This document shows positions 23,988-35,185 of a stretch of DNA of 64,000 nt, piece after piece (the stretch's first letter is position 1; each line of letters begins with the position of its first letter). The DNA comes from Ilyonectria destructans. Lineage: Eukaryota; Ascomycota; Sordariomycetes; Hypocreales; Nectriaceae. The notes beneath the pieces are model-generated. The model had not been told where the DNA came from and searched no databases. It worked only from the letters and a program-made list of their open reading frames with translations. The translations under genes and the position numbers were made by a program. The DNA lies in NCBI GenBank assembly GCA_020740775.1, contig JAHEWK010000006.1, forward strand, positions 2,976,001 to 3,040,000, given 5' to 3'.

Positions 23988-25090
23988 ATGGTTTCGTCCA
24001 AGGACATGGCGCCGGTGACATCGGGCCGGGCCTCCTCGTTCATCAAGGGCCAATTTTTGACCAAATTTCCAAAACTCCCCAAGGAGACCGACTTGAGCGG
24101 CAAGTTTGCCATCGTCACCGGCGCCAGCAGTGGCCTCGGTTTCGAAAGCGCCAAGCGAATGCTCGCCCTCGGCCTATCACACGTGGTCATCGCCGTCCGC
24201 TCCCTGGAGCGAGGCAAAGCTGCCGTCCCACAATTGCAGACTGCAAACCACGGTGCGAAGATCGACGTTTGGTGTTTGGAGATGGAGTCCTATCAATCCA
24301 TTCAGGCATTTGTCCAACGGTGCGAGACAGAGCTCCCAAGGATCGACATCGTCATCCTGAACGCAGGTCTCGCTGAGGTGGAATTTAGCTTGGCTCCCAC
24401 GGGACACGAGAAAGTAATTCAGGTCAATTATCTGAGCACAGTGCTGCTTGTGTTGCTTCTCCTTCCTATCCTCAAGGCCAAGTCAACCGCCGGAGTTGCA
24501 CCTCAAATTACGGTTGTGAACTCGATGATGTCCACGTTTGCCAAGTTTCCCAACCGGGACAAGAGGCCACTGCTAGCGTCATTTGACGACACCAAGGTCA
24601 CAGCTTGGGATCCCAGCGAACGCTACAATGTGTCCAAGTTGCTTGGGCAGTTGTTTCTCAGCCGGCTAGCCGACCAGATTAATCCAGAGGACGTCGTCAT
24701 CAACATGGTCGAGCCGGGGTTGACCAAGACAGGTCTATTCCGCAATATCAGCGGCGTGGTTGGTGCGGTCTTCAATTTGATCACGTTAATCTCGGCAAGG
24801 ACCGCGGAGGAAAGCTCCGTGACGTACATTGACGCTGCAGCGGTCAAAGGAAAGGAATCACATGGTAGTTTTCTTGTTGCCTGCAAGATTCACCCGTAAG
24901 TGCCGTTGCTCGGAAAACCCAGCCCTATCCTGACCGGGGCGCTCAGCTAACACGAACATGCAGGCTTGCCACCAGTGCATACCTGCCAGGGACCAAAGCC
25001 ATTGCGGATCAGTTGTGGAAGGAAACGATGGATGAATTCAGCTTTGCGGATGCACGGGGAATTCTGCAGGCGCTTTCCAAGCCGACTTAG
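23988..25090 (+). CDS. short-chain dehydrogenase/reductase
   Basis: NAD(P)H-dependent oxidoreductase of the classical short-chain dehydrogenase (SDR) family; substrate unknown. Two exons (23988-24895 and 24964-25090) give 344 aa. The Rossmann cofactor motif TGASSGLG is at residues 44-51, the structural LNAG motif at 124-127, catalytic serine candidates lie in VVNSMMS (about 179-182), and the YNVSK catalytic pair is Tyr213/Lys217. The extended N-terminus and length fit fungal SDRs often found in secondary metabolism. The start has good context (AAAGATGG) and a TATA box upstream. The frame is also open from an ATG at 23853; that longer form would add 45 residues with a hydrophobic stretch. The gene is divergent from a fungal transcription factor, so local control is possible but unproven. 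Confidence 0.92.
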
Positions 25091-28000
25091 GACCTGGTAC
25101 AAGCGAGCGCGGAAGTCAAGAGTGTGTGCCATGTTCACTGTTAGCAACCCAGGACGCGCAAGCTAGGTACAGAGGATGACGAGTCGTTATAGAAAGCGTA
25201 ATACGGAGACTAAATGTAACGACCGTGTAAGACGGTGGCGGGATTAATGAATACGGACGCCGGAGTTATGCAAGCTTGCGTGGACCTGGGAGTGTGTTTT
25301 GAAGTTCTGACTGGAGGTCTTGGCTTGCGCAGGCTGGACGCCGCCTAAAAGCGGCCATGTGCAGCAAGTGTCCGAGGAGGCGATAGACGCAACCAAGCGT
25401 GCGAGTTTGGTGCACCTTTGGCTCGGTGCGACTCATGGATGGGTCATGGATGCGCAGGGGAGGGGGGTGCGTCGTGCGTGTCGTGCGTGTCGTGTGTGGC
25501 ATTTCAGACAATTGGAAATCAGTCCAGGCAGCCTAGGCAGTCGCTTGACATTTGATTTTGTTGTCTTTTATTTTACTTCCTTTTTTTTTGTTTTGCCATT
25601 GACAGGTGTTCGGTCTTGGTCTCGCCGAGCAGAAGAAACAGGCAGCGGGTCGGGAGATGCGGAGGTGTCGCAATTGGCGCCGCCGCCTTGAGCAGGCAAA
25701 CACACGACGTTCCGTCATAGTTCTCTCTGCCTGGGACGCCCCGACCGCCATTCTTCCAGCTGCCCTCACAGTGCCCGTCCTGCTGTCCTGCTAGCCTGAG
25801 ACTCCAACTATCGCTGCGAGGCGTTCAACCTTCCCCGTACCTTGGGCGTGTTGGTCCCCTCGTCCCCTCGTCCCCCGGGGGGCTGTGGTGGAGTGGAGTC
25901 TGGGCTGCTTGGAGCAAGCAGTCAGAAGAAGCAAAGAGTGGAGGTGGGTGGAGAGCCGAGACGGAAAGTGCATGTACATGGCGGGCGATAGGCTGCTGGC
26001 GGTCACCTCAACCTCCGACGTTATCGGGATGGGGGTACGGAGTACCGCTGCCGAAGTTGCTGATGCGTGCCCGTGACTTACCTTCCGGCGCAGGCCCACG
26101 CAGCGCCGCCTCACCGATGCCGCCATCCATGCTGGTCACAGGTCACGGATTCACGGTCACGATCCCGCCATTGCTCCAGGGGACATTTCCCCGCTTCCAG
26201 CTCGTCTCTAGGGGGCGTGTGGTGTTGTGTGAGTTTGTGTTGTTTGTGTGCTTGTGTGCTTGTGTGACTCTCGGTCTGGTGCGTGAGCGAGCAGCCTACG
26301 ACGCACGTACTATGTGTACACGGTACATGATTCTTGCCATCGTTGGTGGCCGTCTACCTAGGACTTTGTCTTGGATCCTCCTCAGCCGAGGGCGCCTCCT
26401 CGAGGCACTGTCCCTGTCTCCGAGACCTCACTAAACCACCTCGAGCATTCTGCTAACAACGAACCAAAACGCCGGGACTTGGGAGGGAAGTCGGGGACGA
26501 CGCCCAGGCTAAACAAAAAGAACCGAAGGGCGCCAGAAGCAAGCAAGGGGGCCACGGTTATCTTTTTGCTTAGGAATCAGACACAACACCACCTCACGCA
26601 TCCCAGCCTGGCAAAAGTAAAGTGCAAGGTACTTACCCAAGTACTAAACTACCTAAGGTAGGTGGCTCTGGTTGTCCTACCACCGAGTCCGTACCACCGA
26701 GTCCGTAGCTACCTATCCGTGCATCTGGCTCGCTGCTTTTTCTATCAGCACAAGCGGTCCAGGCTCCCAGCCCACCACGCATCCTCCTGTGGTTTGCCCC
26801 CGAAGGCGAGAACATGCAATTGCCCGTTCAGCTCATTATCCACTCCTCCGCTTCCGCCTCCGCCGATTATGACTGCGTATGACTTTCCGAGCGCAAGGCC
26901 TAGTTGAGCCCGTGTTTGTTGTTGTGCAAGACAAGATAGCTCCTACCTAATTCTATCCCCTGCTGGTAAAGTGTCCCCTGTACTCCGAGTCACACATGGC
27001 GGTTTGAGCCCATGCAGATAGAGCTCTGTGCATCATATCTCACGACCCTAGACCCTGGACATGTCCATCATCAGTCCCCCAAGGGCGGGGCTATTATTTG
27101 CACTTTCTTCCCTTGCCTGTCCTCCGTCTTCCGTCTGTCCTATCCATCCGACTCAATCGATCCCAAAAAAATTCCATTCGTCTCGCGTGACGCACGTCGT
27201 GGAGTTGTGCAACCACACCCACTCACACCCCCTCTCCTCTCCTCTCTCTCATCTCTCCTCTCTCCTCTCCAATCGGGCACGGCCAACTCGGACCTCGGGC
27301 GAGCATTACAGCACAATTGATAGGTATACGTGTGTGGGTTACCTAGACTGGCCCTGAATTGGCAGTGACAAAGATCCATCTGAGCTCTGCACTTTGTTAT
27401 TTGCCCAGGGCCTTCCTCTTTACTCTCCACTCCGTACTATGTACGTACTGGCCTCGTTTGTACTTCGTGCACTTTGTATAACCACGCCCAGCCCAAGCTC
27501 CCTCTCTCACCTATAGAGTCAAAAATACAATATGCAGCTCTGCTAAGTATAGGGGCACCGTACCTTGCCGAGTAGACGCTGGTCGAGCTTGCCCCAGTCT
27601 CACTGGCTTAGCCCGGGCCGGCTGGCTTCTTCTCCTCACTCCGGATGACACTACGCTGACGCTCATGACCTAGCTCCCAATCCGACCTTACAACGTCAAC
27701 AACACGACAGAGTCAATTGCAAACCTAACCTTGTCTTCTCCACCCAGCACCTTATCCCCCTGGTTTCATCACCCCTGATTCTCAGCTGGATACTTCGTAC
27801 GTAAGAAACTTCGAGTGCTGTGTTTGCAGGTCATCTGACTGCCATCATCAACCTTGGTCGTTCATGCGTCACTAGGGTAGCTCTCTTGATTTATTTCCTT
27901 GGCAATGTACCTGAAGCTATCAAGTAAAAATGGGCACAGACATTGACGAATTCGAGGCCCTACCTGGTCCCGCACGTCAGATGGTCTATTCTGGGGCTAA

Positions 28001-28388
28001 ATGTCATCTTCCGGTTGGTCAATGCCAACAACAGTACCTCACATGGCTCACTAGGTGGCTCCGTCCTGACTCTTCACATATCCGCCATCGCGGAGCTATC
28101 ATACCCATGTGGAGGGCAACGTGAAGGTCAAGTGGAGCTAAGACGTAGACGGTCTCTGATGCATCTTGGCCCAGTTCAGTTGCACATGTCACTATCGTCA
28201 GACCTGACGTGATCGGAGAGATGGGTGGATAACCCGAGGAACGGAGGCATCAAGGGTCAATCGGTTGCCGACCAGACCCGTGTCAGCGACCCTGACACCC
28301 ACATACTTATTCTCGACATGTAGCAATATACTTCACTTTTCGCATTGTTGTGGGTTTAGTTCACCAATGTCCACCCTGGCACTTGAAT
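25091..28388. other. intergenic, no gene recognised
   Basis: About 3.3 kb. Many short overlapping frames, none with family resemblance or splice-supported continuity. It holds a GTCGTGCGT-type microsatellite near 25468-25496, a GTGT-rich tract near 26217-26272, a TACCTAAGGTA element at 26650-26660 and a CT-rich tract near 27225-27270 that resembles a fungal leader or promoter. It may contain noncoding transcripts; nothing specific can be called. Confidence 0.45.
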
Positions 28389-28913
28389 TCAGGTATATAT
28401 AATGCACCAGACACCCAACGCCATTGCCATGAAAGCACAACACCACGCATGGGTTCGCAACAAATACAAATCCTCAGGGTACAAGAACTGGATTGGCAAA
28501 GCAAGCAGTGTAACACCGCAGCAGAACCATGCCGTCCACATCCCCGTCTCCCCCAAGTTTTTTTTTGTGGCGAAAAAGGAAACGTTCACCGCCCAAGCAA
28601 AGACAAACAGTACCTCAGTCATGATCCTTTCCACTGGGAACGCAATCCCATCAGTCCGTCCATCCCAAAAGTAATGTGCCAAGTCGCTCGAGAGAAGCAG
28701 GAGATAATGATATTGCCACCAACATGGTGGCCGGGTGCCATCCAATGCAAACATGCATCTGAACCATCCTCCAAAGCAAGGCGGGACTCTCCGAACAGGT
28801 CCACCAAGAAGACCTCCGTCCATCCAACGCAATAGGGCCATCTCAGAAACAAGGATGCCAACGACCAATAAGTATGTCGTCTCGCCAAGGCTTCCGAAGC
28901 CCCTAATGCCCAT
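28389..28913 (-). CDS. hypothetical small membrane protein (doubtful)
   Basis: Single open frame of 174 aa from an ATG at 28913 to a stop at 28389. It has about four hydrophobic stretches (near residues 13-28, 95-112, 122-140 and 155-172), several charged loops and many Trp/Phe/Cys residues. The pattern resembles a small multi-spanning membrane protein, but I recognise no family. It lies just downstream of the Btz-type gene on the same strand. The strand is also open in other frames, and no intron signal supports or contradicts the model. It could be a chance ORF or one exon of a longer gene. Confidence 0.3.
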   Translation of the reverse strand: MGIRGFGSLGETTYLLVVGILVSEMALLRWMDGGLLGGPVRRVPPCFGGWFRCMFALDGTRPPCWWQYHYLLLLSSDLAHYFWDGRTDGIAFPVERIMTEVLFVFAWAVNVSFFATKKNLGETGMWTAWFCCGVTLLALPIQFLYPEDLYLLRTHAWCCAFMAMALGVWCIIYT

Positions 28914-29062
28914 CCATACACCCCCGAAAGGTTCCCAGCAATAAGTGTCGCGTGTGCTTTTGTTGTTTTTTAGGTCTGAGGTCGTAGTTGTAGTAATTAA
29001 ATCGAGTACGGGTAATAAGCAGAAGGATAGGTGAAGTACGAGGGGTCTAACGCCTCACAACT

Positions 29063-31333
29063 CTACTGCGGGTAGTAGACCATGCCGGGTGCTTGTTGGG
29101 CGTAATAGAAGCCGTCTGGGCTAGGTGTTACCATACCGCCCATGCCCATGACGTTGGGCTGGTAAGCCGGAGGTGCAGAGTAGGTTGGGTAGTTGTTCAC
29201 TGGAGGTAGCTGAGAGGCATCATAGTAGTAGACCATGCCATTGACCTCCTGCGCTACGAGATTCGGATTAGGCGCAGGGGGTTGGCCGTTGCCTTGCACA
29301 GGCTGTTCGTGTTGGGCCTGAGGCGTGAAGCTACCAGGGGGACCTTGTTGTCCAGGAACAAACGAAGGAGCCGCCACGGATGGACCCATGTTAGAGTTGT
29401 TGTAGTTGGGCGGATAGTAGTACCCTTGCTGCTGCTGCTGCTGCATTTGGTAGGGTTGCTGCTGATTGTAGAAAGGCTGCTGTTGCTGGCCAAAGGTGTT
29501 GGGTTGGAATGGTGCTGCATGGATTGCCCTCTCGGGGATCTGCGACAAAGGGGTACCAGTAGAGTGCTGTGATGGATAGGAAGCCTGGCGAGTGTGGGAC
29601 TCATGGGGGAGGCCGTTTGACATCTGGACAGGAACTTGCTGATGGAAGGCCTGTTGGAAGGCTTGAGGGCCCTGCGAGAGCGTGGGAGACTCAATATCAG
29701 CAACCGAGATGTTCTTCTGGGGACGCGGCTGATGCATAGGGAGTGCCGATGTAGGCCGATTCTCCTGGAAAGCAGGCTTCTGTGGCAGAGGATAGGTCTG
29801 TGGCTGGGGGAGATCGTTAATAGAGGTCTCCAGCTCCATCGGCCTCTCGAAATGACCGGTCGGGTCCATAGGGATCTGTGCCATAGGGATCTGTGCCATA
29901 GGGATCTGTGCCATAGGAATCTGTGCCATAGGAATCTGTGCCATATGCATATCGGGTCGAGGGGCAGGAGGCAGTCGAACGATAGGCCGGGAGTTCTCAA
30001 CCGGGATTGGTGGCCGCGAGATGACGGAGCCTGTCGGGGAGAACATGTAATCCCTCTCAACAATGGAAGACCGCCGACTGAGTCCGCCAATGCTGGGCGA
30101 GTATACGCTGCCGTAGAAGCTACCTCCGTAGACGCTGGTTCTCCTCGAAAAGCCACCCACCGAGCCAAAGGCGGATCGAGGCTTACCGCGCATCCGTTGT
30201 TGATTAGGTCGCATCGCACGGGGGATAAAGATGAAAGATCTGTCGGCGGCGGGAAAGATGTAGCGTGGCGGGTTGTCGGGAAGGGAGATCCGGACGGGTT
30301 TATCTCGTCGCAGAGGTGGGCGGTGGTCAGGTAGCTTCGTATACTGCTTAACGGGGACGCCCGAGAAGACGGCGGGGGCCTTCATGTTGGGAAGGAAAAC
30401 TCGGACTGGTGCGTTGCCAATGTGCTTCTCCGTGGAGAGGGTGCGGTTGATCGGGGTCGGGTGGGGATCGCATGTCGGGATGAAGCCGTTGCCGTTTGGC
30501 GGTCCCTCCTCCTCCTGCATGTGTCGAGGGCGTACCGGAGGCCGATGCGGCTCTGTGACGGCCTCGTGCATATCGTGGGTCCATGGGGAATTGGTTGTTG
30601 GGTCAGCTGGGTGGTGCAATTGGCTGTCTTGGTCAGTAAAAGGGAGAGAACTGGGCGGGAGGTTGAATACGTACTGAATAGGAGCGAAAGGCCCCCCGAT
30701 GCCACCTCCACGGCCACCGCCTCTACCACCGCGACCCCGTCCAAAAGGTCGAAAGCCATTTGCCGCAGGGCCAGCATGACGATGATCGTGCATGAAGAAA
30801 GCACCTCGGTTAGGCACAAAGGCTGGGTCCTCGTCCCTTCGTTTCTTGTAGTCCTCATGTTCCTGACGTCGGCGGTTTGCAGCGGCGGCCTGGGGCTGTC
30901 GGGTGGCAGAAGCGGAGCTGACCACGATGGGGGCGGCAGGGGACTTGGCCGGAGAAGGGGCGGCAACCTCATCGAAATGCATCTCCTGGACGGGGGGCGA
31001 CGGGTCGGTGATGGACAGACCGTGGAGCATCATATCGGTATCCGAGACGGGCTTGCCATCGGCCCCAGCATCGGTGCCCAACCTGGCGGCATGGCCAGGG
31101 TGTTTGGGTGCGCCATTGGCCGTCTTCCGGGCATTCGGGGACGTCGGGGAGGTCTCATCGATGTTGCTAGTATCGCTGTCGTTGGCCAAGTCGTTGTCGT
31201 CGGTGGCAAGGGAGCCATCGGTGATGGAATCGTCATCGAGGTCGACGGCCTCCGGGCCGCCCTCGTCGTCACCCTCGTCTTCAACGCGGCGGCGATGGCC
31301 GATGAGCTTTCTGCGTCGGGGAGCGGCAGCCAT
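29063..31333 (-). CDS. Btz/CASC3 (SELOR) domain protein, putative exon-junction-complex component
   Basis: Protein with a Btz domain, the segment by which CASC3/Barentsz binds eIF4A3 in the exon junction complex; a role in mRNA surveillance or localisation is inferred. The key block lies at about residues 160-186, with DPAFVPNRGAFFMHDHR followed by an Arg/Gly-rich stretch. The N-terminus is basic, then strongly acidic. The C-terminal half is low-complexity, rich in Pro, Gln, Asn and Tyr, with five MAQIP repeats and a Gln run. The frame is open for 756 codons, but a 51-nt intron with GTACGT donor, TACTGAC branch and CAG acceptor sits at 30674-30624. It keeps the frame and contains no stop, so the spliced protein should be 739 aa. 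Fungal Btz-domain proteins are little studied. Confidence 0.85.
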   Translation of the reverse strand: MAAAPRRRKLIGHRRRVEDEGDDEGGPEAVDLDDDSITDGSLATDDNDLANDSDTSNIDETSPTSPNARKTANGAPKHPGHAARLGTDAGADGKPVSDTDMMLHGLSITDPSPPVQEMHFDEVAAPSPAKSPAAPIVVSSASATRQPQAAAANRRRQEHEDYKKRRDEDPAFVPNRGAFFMHDHRHAGPAANGFRPFGRGRGGRGGGRGGGIGGPFAPIQYVFNLPPSSLPFTDQDSQLHHPADPTTNSPWTHDMHEAVTEPHRPPVRPRHMQEEEGPPNGNGFIPTCDPHPTPINRTLSTEKHIGNAPVRVFLPNMKAPAVFSGVPVKQYTKLPDHRPPLRRDKPVRISLPDNPPRYIFPAADRSFIFIPRAMRPNQQRMRGKPRSAFGSVGGFSRRTSVYGGSFYGSVYSPSIGGLSRRSSIVERDYMFSPTGSVISRPPIPVENSRPIVRLPPAPRPDMHMAQIPMAQIPMAQIPMAQIPMAQIPMDPTGHFERPMELETSINDLPQPQTYPLPQKPAFQENRPTSALPMHQPRPQKNISVADIESPTLSQGPQAFQQAFHQQVPVQMSNGLPHESHTRQASYPSQHSTGTPLSQIPERAIHAAPFQPNTFGQQQQPFYNQQQPYQMQQQQQQGYYYPPNYNNSNMGPSVAAPSFVPGQQGPPGSFTPQAQHEQPVQGNGQPPAPNPNLVAQEVNGMVYYYDASQLPPVNNYPTYSAPPAYQPNVMGMGGMVTPSPDGFYYAQQAPGMVYYPQ
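29866..29940 (-). repeat. five tandem 15-bp units encoding MAQIP
   Basis: Five head-to-tail copies of a 15-bp unit inside the Btz-domain gene; the last two carry one transition. Each unit encodes Met-Ala-Gln-Ile-Pro, so copy changes keep the frame. It is a coding minisatellite. Confidence 0.95.
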
Positions 31334-34300
31334 GATTGCGCGGCGATGGAGGCGATGGAGAAGTCGACGGAGGGGGCTTCGGGGACGACGGGAGGTTGAG
31401 GATGCGACGGGCCTGGCGGATCATGCGGCGACGGCCGAGGACAGGAGCCGAGAGTGAGAGGAGCCGCGGACGAGAGGCGAACCGGCGGGATGAAGCGAGA
31501 CCCAGGAACCGCCCGGCGGTAGTGGCGCAAAAGCAAGAAACAAGAAAAACCCCCAACAACCCGATACCTGATATAGATTCCAAGAAGCAAGAGCAACCGC
31601 TGGACAACCGACCCAAGACAGAAAACAAAGCGAGACAAGAAGGGGGGAAGGGGGGGAGGAGACTCGAAGATGCTCGCTTGCCTGTGTTCAAGGGCAGTGC
31701 GTTGCAGAGCAGGCGGTGGTAGAGAGCGAGAGACGTGGGGAGAGGTGAGGAAGCGGGAGGAGGGAGACGAGAGAGTGGGAGAGCGAGATGTGGTGATGGT
31801 GGTTCCGAGAGAAGATTTGGCAAGGTCAATCGGATCGCCAAAAAGTGTCTGGCCCCCCCGGCCCTTGGGCTTTAGGTGGTCCGCTAGCCCCATGTTACTG
31901 GAGGTGCCGGGCCGCCCAGGAGCGTAGGTACCCCGCCCGCGACATTGGTGTGCAGAGTGACAAGCTGCGGTGGTGTCTCGTCCGCCGCCACGACCTCCGG
32001 CTAGCAGGCGAAACCGCCCCAAGGCTGCTGGGCCGCCCGCCAGCCGAAGGAACAAAGCACCCCGAAGTCCGCTAAAGAAACGAGAGCGTGGCTGTCCGCG
32101 GTCATCCAGACCTCCATCCGTTGATTGATTCATCATCATCACCCCAGCACCCAGACCCAGTGCCAAAGATGGGGACATCGGCATCCACATCCAACTCCAC
32201 CACCTCATGCTACGTGCGAAGGTCCGAAAGGGAAGAGGGAAAAACACACACATTATCCACCTGCTTCTTACTGTGACGGGATCACAGCCCCTTCCACGTC
32301 CTTCCTTTGGGCTCCGTCACCCAAACACTGCACAGAGACGGAAGCACATCCCAATCACCACTAACACTGCAAAAGCACACGACAGAGACGCACCCATTGA
32401 TGGGCATCGCATGGCTGCACGGCACTGCGCGGCACACCACACGGGGCTGCAGCGTCTGGCCTCGACTATACATATCACTGCGCTTCCTCCGCGTCCGCGC
32501 CTGTGGCGGTGGTTGTTATTGTTGTGTTGATTCCGCTGCTGCTGCTGCTATTTGACCCAATCTACTGCGTCCGATGCAGGACCTCTCAACGCGTGAATGC
32601 GCTCCCGTGAGGGGCCGTCGCTCACACAACTGGCACATACACCCACACACATACACACCACGCTTGGCCAGTTGACCACACTACCTCTTCGCAGACTACC
32701 GAACTTTCCATGCCTGCCTTGCTACCTTAGCATCTGCCTACCTTCCTGCAGCGATATCGCGACCCCATGGCGCTCTTTCTTCCCTTTGGGGTCGGGTTGA
32801 CGGGCTTTCCAATGACGGTTCTAGCTCCCACATGTCAGGCCATGCCAGCACTGTCGCCTCCCTTTACTCTACCCATCTCGAGCATGGCCATGAATCGCTG
32901 TGTCCAGACATCAAACCCCAACAAGTCGCGGACCCGCGCCCGCACTCTGGGTTGGGGAAAGGTAAGCCGAGGTGGTAGTAGCTGACAAGCTCCACCTCGT
33001 CGCCCTTTCGTACTCGGCATGCCTCTCTCTCCATCAGCCACCTCCTCTTCAGCATTCGTACCGGGCCTTGATGAATCGAAGCAGTGAATGCCCTCGTAGT
33101 TGGGGGTGACGGCCGACAGCTTGGGGCCACAGGCTCCCAAAGGCCACGTTTCGACCCAAACCTGCATGCCTCGCAGGAAACCAGGTCAGCGCGCGCCTTG
33201 TTTACTGGGCGGCGTGCGGCGGACTGTGGGCACGGTGGGCATATCTCTCCGGATGTGCGAATGTACGAAGATGGTATGTACGTGGTATGTATCTCTGCGC
33301 TGGCTCGCCAGCAGATCCACGACAGCCGAGCCAACCCCCCGCATCGCCCATCCAGACCATGAGCGGACAACAAAGGCAGAGAGGGAGGGTGTGTTTGGTA
33401 GGACTAAGGCGAACACCAGGGCGGACTAGCAAAAGTCGCCATGCACAACATCAGCGAGAGGGAGCTCCATGTTAGCTAGTTCCAAACAACCACTTCCGGG
33501 ATGCAACAATATTCCTCTTACCACTCTCGCCGCTCTGCATTCCTGCGTCTGAGTAGACTCCGATTCCTCAAATCGCGTCAGGCTGCGGGCGGAGCATCTG
33601 CCAGTCCGTCCCCTACCCACGGACATGGGATATCGCCATCGTCAGCGGTCCCCCTTCCGCCCCTCCACACCTGCTACCCCAGACATCATACATGACGACC
33701 GGCTAGTTCTTATGGGGGACCACGAAAAGAGGCTCTGAAGGGTGTGTCTCAAACCTGGCACGTCGACGCCGTGTGGTTGGAGGTCCAACGCCGCGCACAT
33801 GTCAGGCTGCACTAGGACTGTGTCTGATTTCGCGGCGCGTTGTCGCCAATCAATGAACTGAAGGTCCGCCCGAATGTTTGCGTGTGTGTCTGTGTCTGTG
33901 TCTGTGTCTGTGACAAGGGTGGAAGCATCGGCCGAAGCCGAATTACCACCAAATCCATCCCTCTCTTACTTACCATTCCATGCAACAGTCAAAGCGGGAT
34001 AGAATTTAGTCGCAGGCCTGCAAATACGAAATGAGTCTCAGAGTTTCCTTGAATCTTCCCATAACTCCTCTTATCCGATGCGGGGGTTAGTGATCAATCG
34101 CTCTGCGGCATCACATCATCACAGCACGGCATCATCATGAGGGAACCTGCCACGACAGCCGGGCGAGATTTTTCACCCCCACGACGAGCCTTTTCTCGCA
34201 CCAATCACGATAAGCCCTGCCGTCCTCGCATGTCCAACGTTGATCCTGGGGTGCTTTGCCTTTTTCTTTCTGTGTCTCTGTCTCCTTTGGCGGGTTTGTT

Positions 34301-35185
34301 TTTTTGCTTTGCCGGGGACATGATATGACACCGTCCTCTGAGCAGACTGACGTAGGACGGAGGAGGCAGGATTAGTGCGCCGCGGTATCTTTGCCATGAC
34401 TAAAAAGTACGAATTCGATGGGGTGTATTAGTGCCTCTAGCCTGTCAACTAAGGTGCGTAGGCGACATACTACGGCATACAGACAGCTCTAGGATAGCTC
34501 CCCGGGATGCTTGCCCATGAGGGTGCATTGCCGGTAAGAAGGAGACTCGGCGCGGGCGGGGTTCAGTTGAGCTTTTGGTTGAAGCAGCAGTGCTGTGTCG
34601 TCACTTCAGTCTCCTCCCGCCTCCCGCCTCCCGCCTCTCGCCTCCAGAGTCTCAACAGCGTCTCCTACAAGCGCCTGACTCAACACGTCTTGTCTCTCGA
34701 CACCTTTCGACAGAACCGTTCGATCCATGAAACTCGTCCCTTTGCCTCGTACGTCACCATCAAACCACGTCGCCAATTGACCCCTCTCCGACCACCGTGT
34801 GTGCTTTGCATCGGTTGTGCGTAGTGGTACCAGCCGCGGTGGGGTTCCCAAGAAAGCGGCGGTTTTCAGCGGGGTTGGATAATGCACCAAACTGCGCCAA
34901 AGGCACCCCAGCCAAGCCTTGTCCTAATCCCAATCCATGTGATCATTCAAGCTGCCTCTCACGTCAATCCCGGTTCTGGTCTACCATCCCACTGCCCCAG
35001 AACCCCTCATCCAATTCCTCTCTCTCTCTCTGCTTGTCGCCGTGTCTTCCATTCCTTGACAAAGAAGCCCTTGCCGCCAATTCGACCTCGACGACCTGAA
35101 TTGCAGCAAGAGAGAGGACCAGGACCCTCAGAGCCGAAAGATATCAAAGAGACGAGGCTCCGCGCGCCGCGATACCGACACCATC
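31334..35185. other. intergenic, divergent between Btz gene and small GC-rich gene
   Basis: About 3.85 kb. The part next to 31333 is a long purine-rich (pyrimidine-rich on the Btz strand) leader-like tract. The region up to 35185 is CT-rich and ends in an ACCATCATGG start context. A TGTGTC microsatellite lies at 33881-33912. Many short frames exist; none is convincing. Confidence 0.45.
33881..33912. repeat. GT/TGTGTC microsatellite
   Basis: Five units of a TGTGTC-like hexamer within about 32 bp of alternating GT-rich sequence. No coding role is seen. Confidence 0.85.

Noticed and set aside
25320..27430. several 80-125 codon frames on both strands
   Set aside because: They overlap one another, have low-complexity translations and no splice continuity.
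29636..31399. plus-strand ORFs of 232 and 325 codons
   Set aside because: Antisense to the Btz-domain gene; Arg/Gly-rich shadows without motifs.
31030..32253. 407-codon minus-strand ORF upstream of the Btz-domain gene
   Set aside because: Pro/Ser/Arg-rich translation of a GC- and CT-rich leader, overlapping the real start in another frame.
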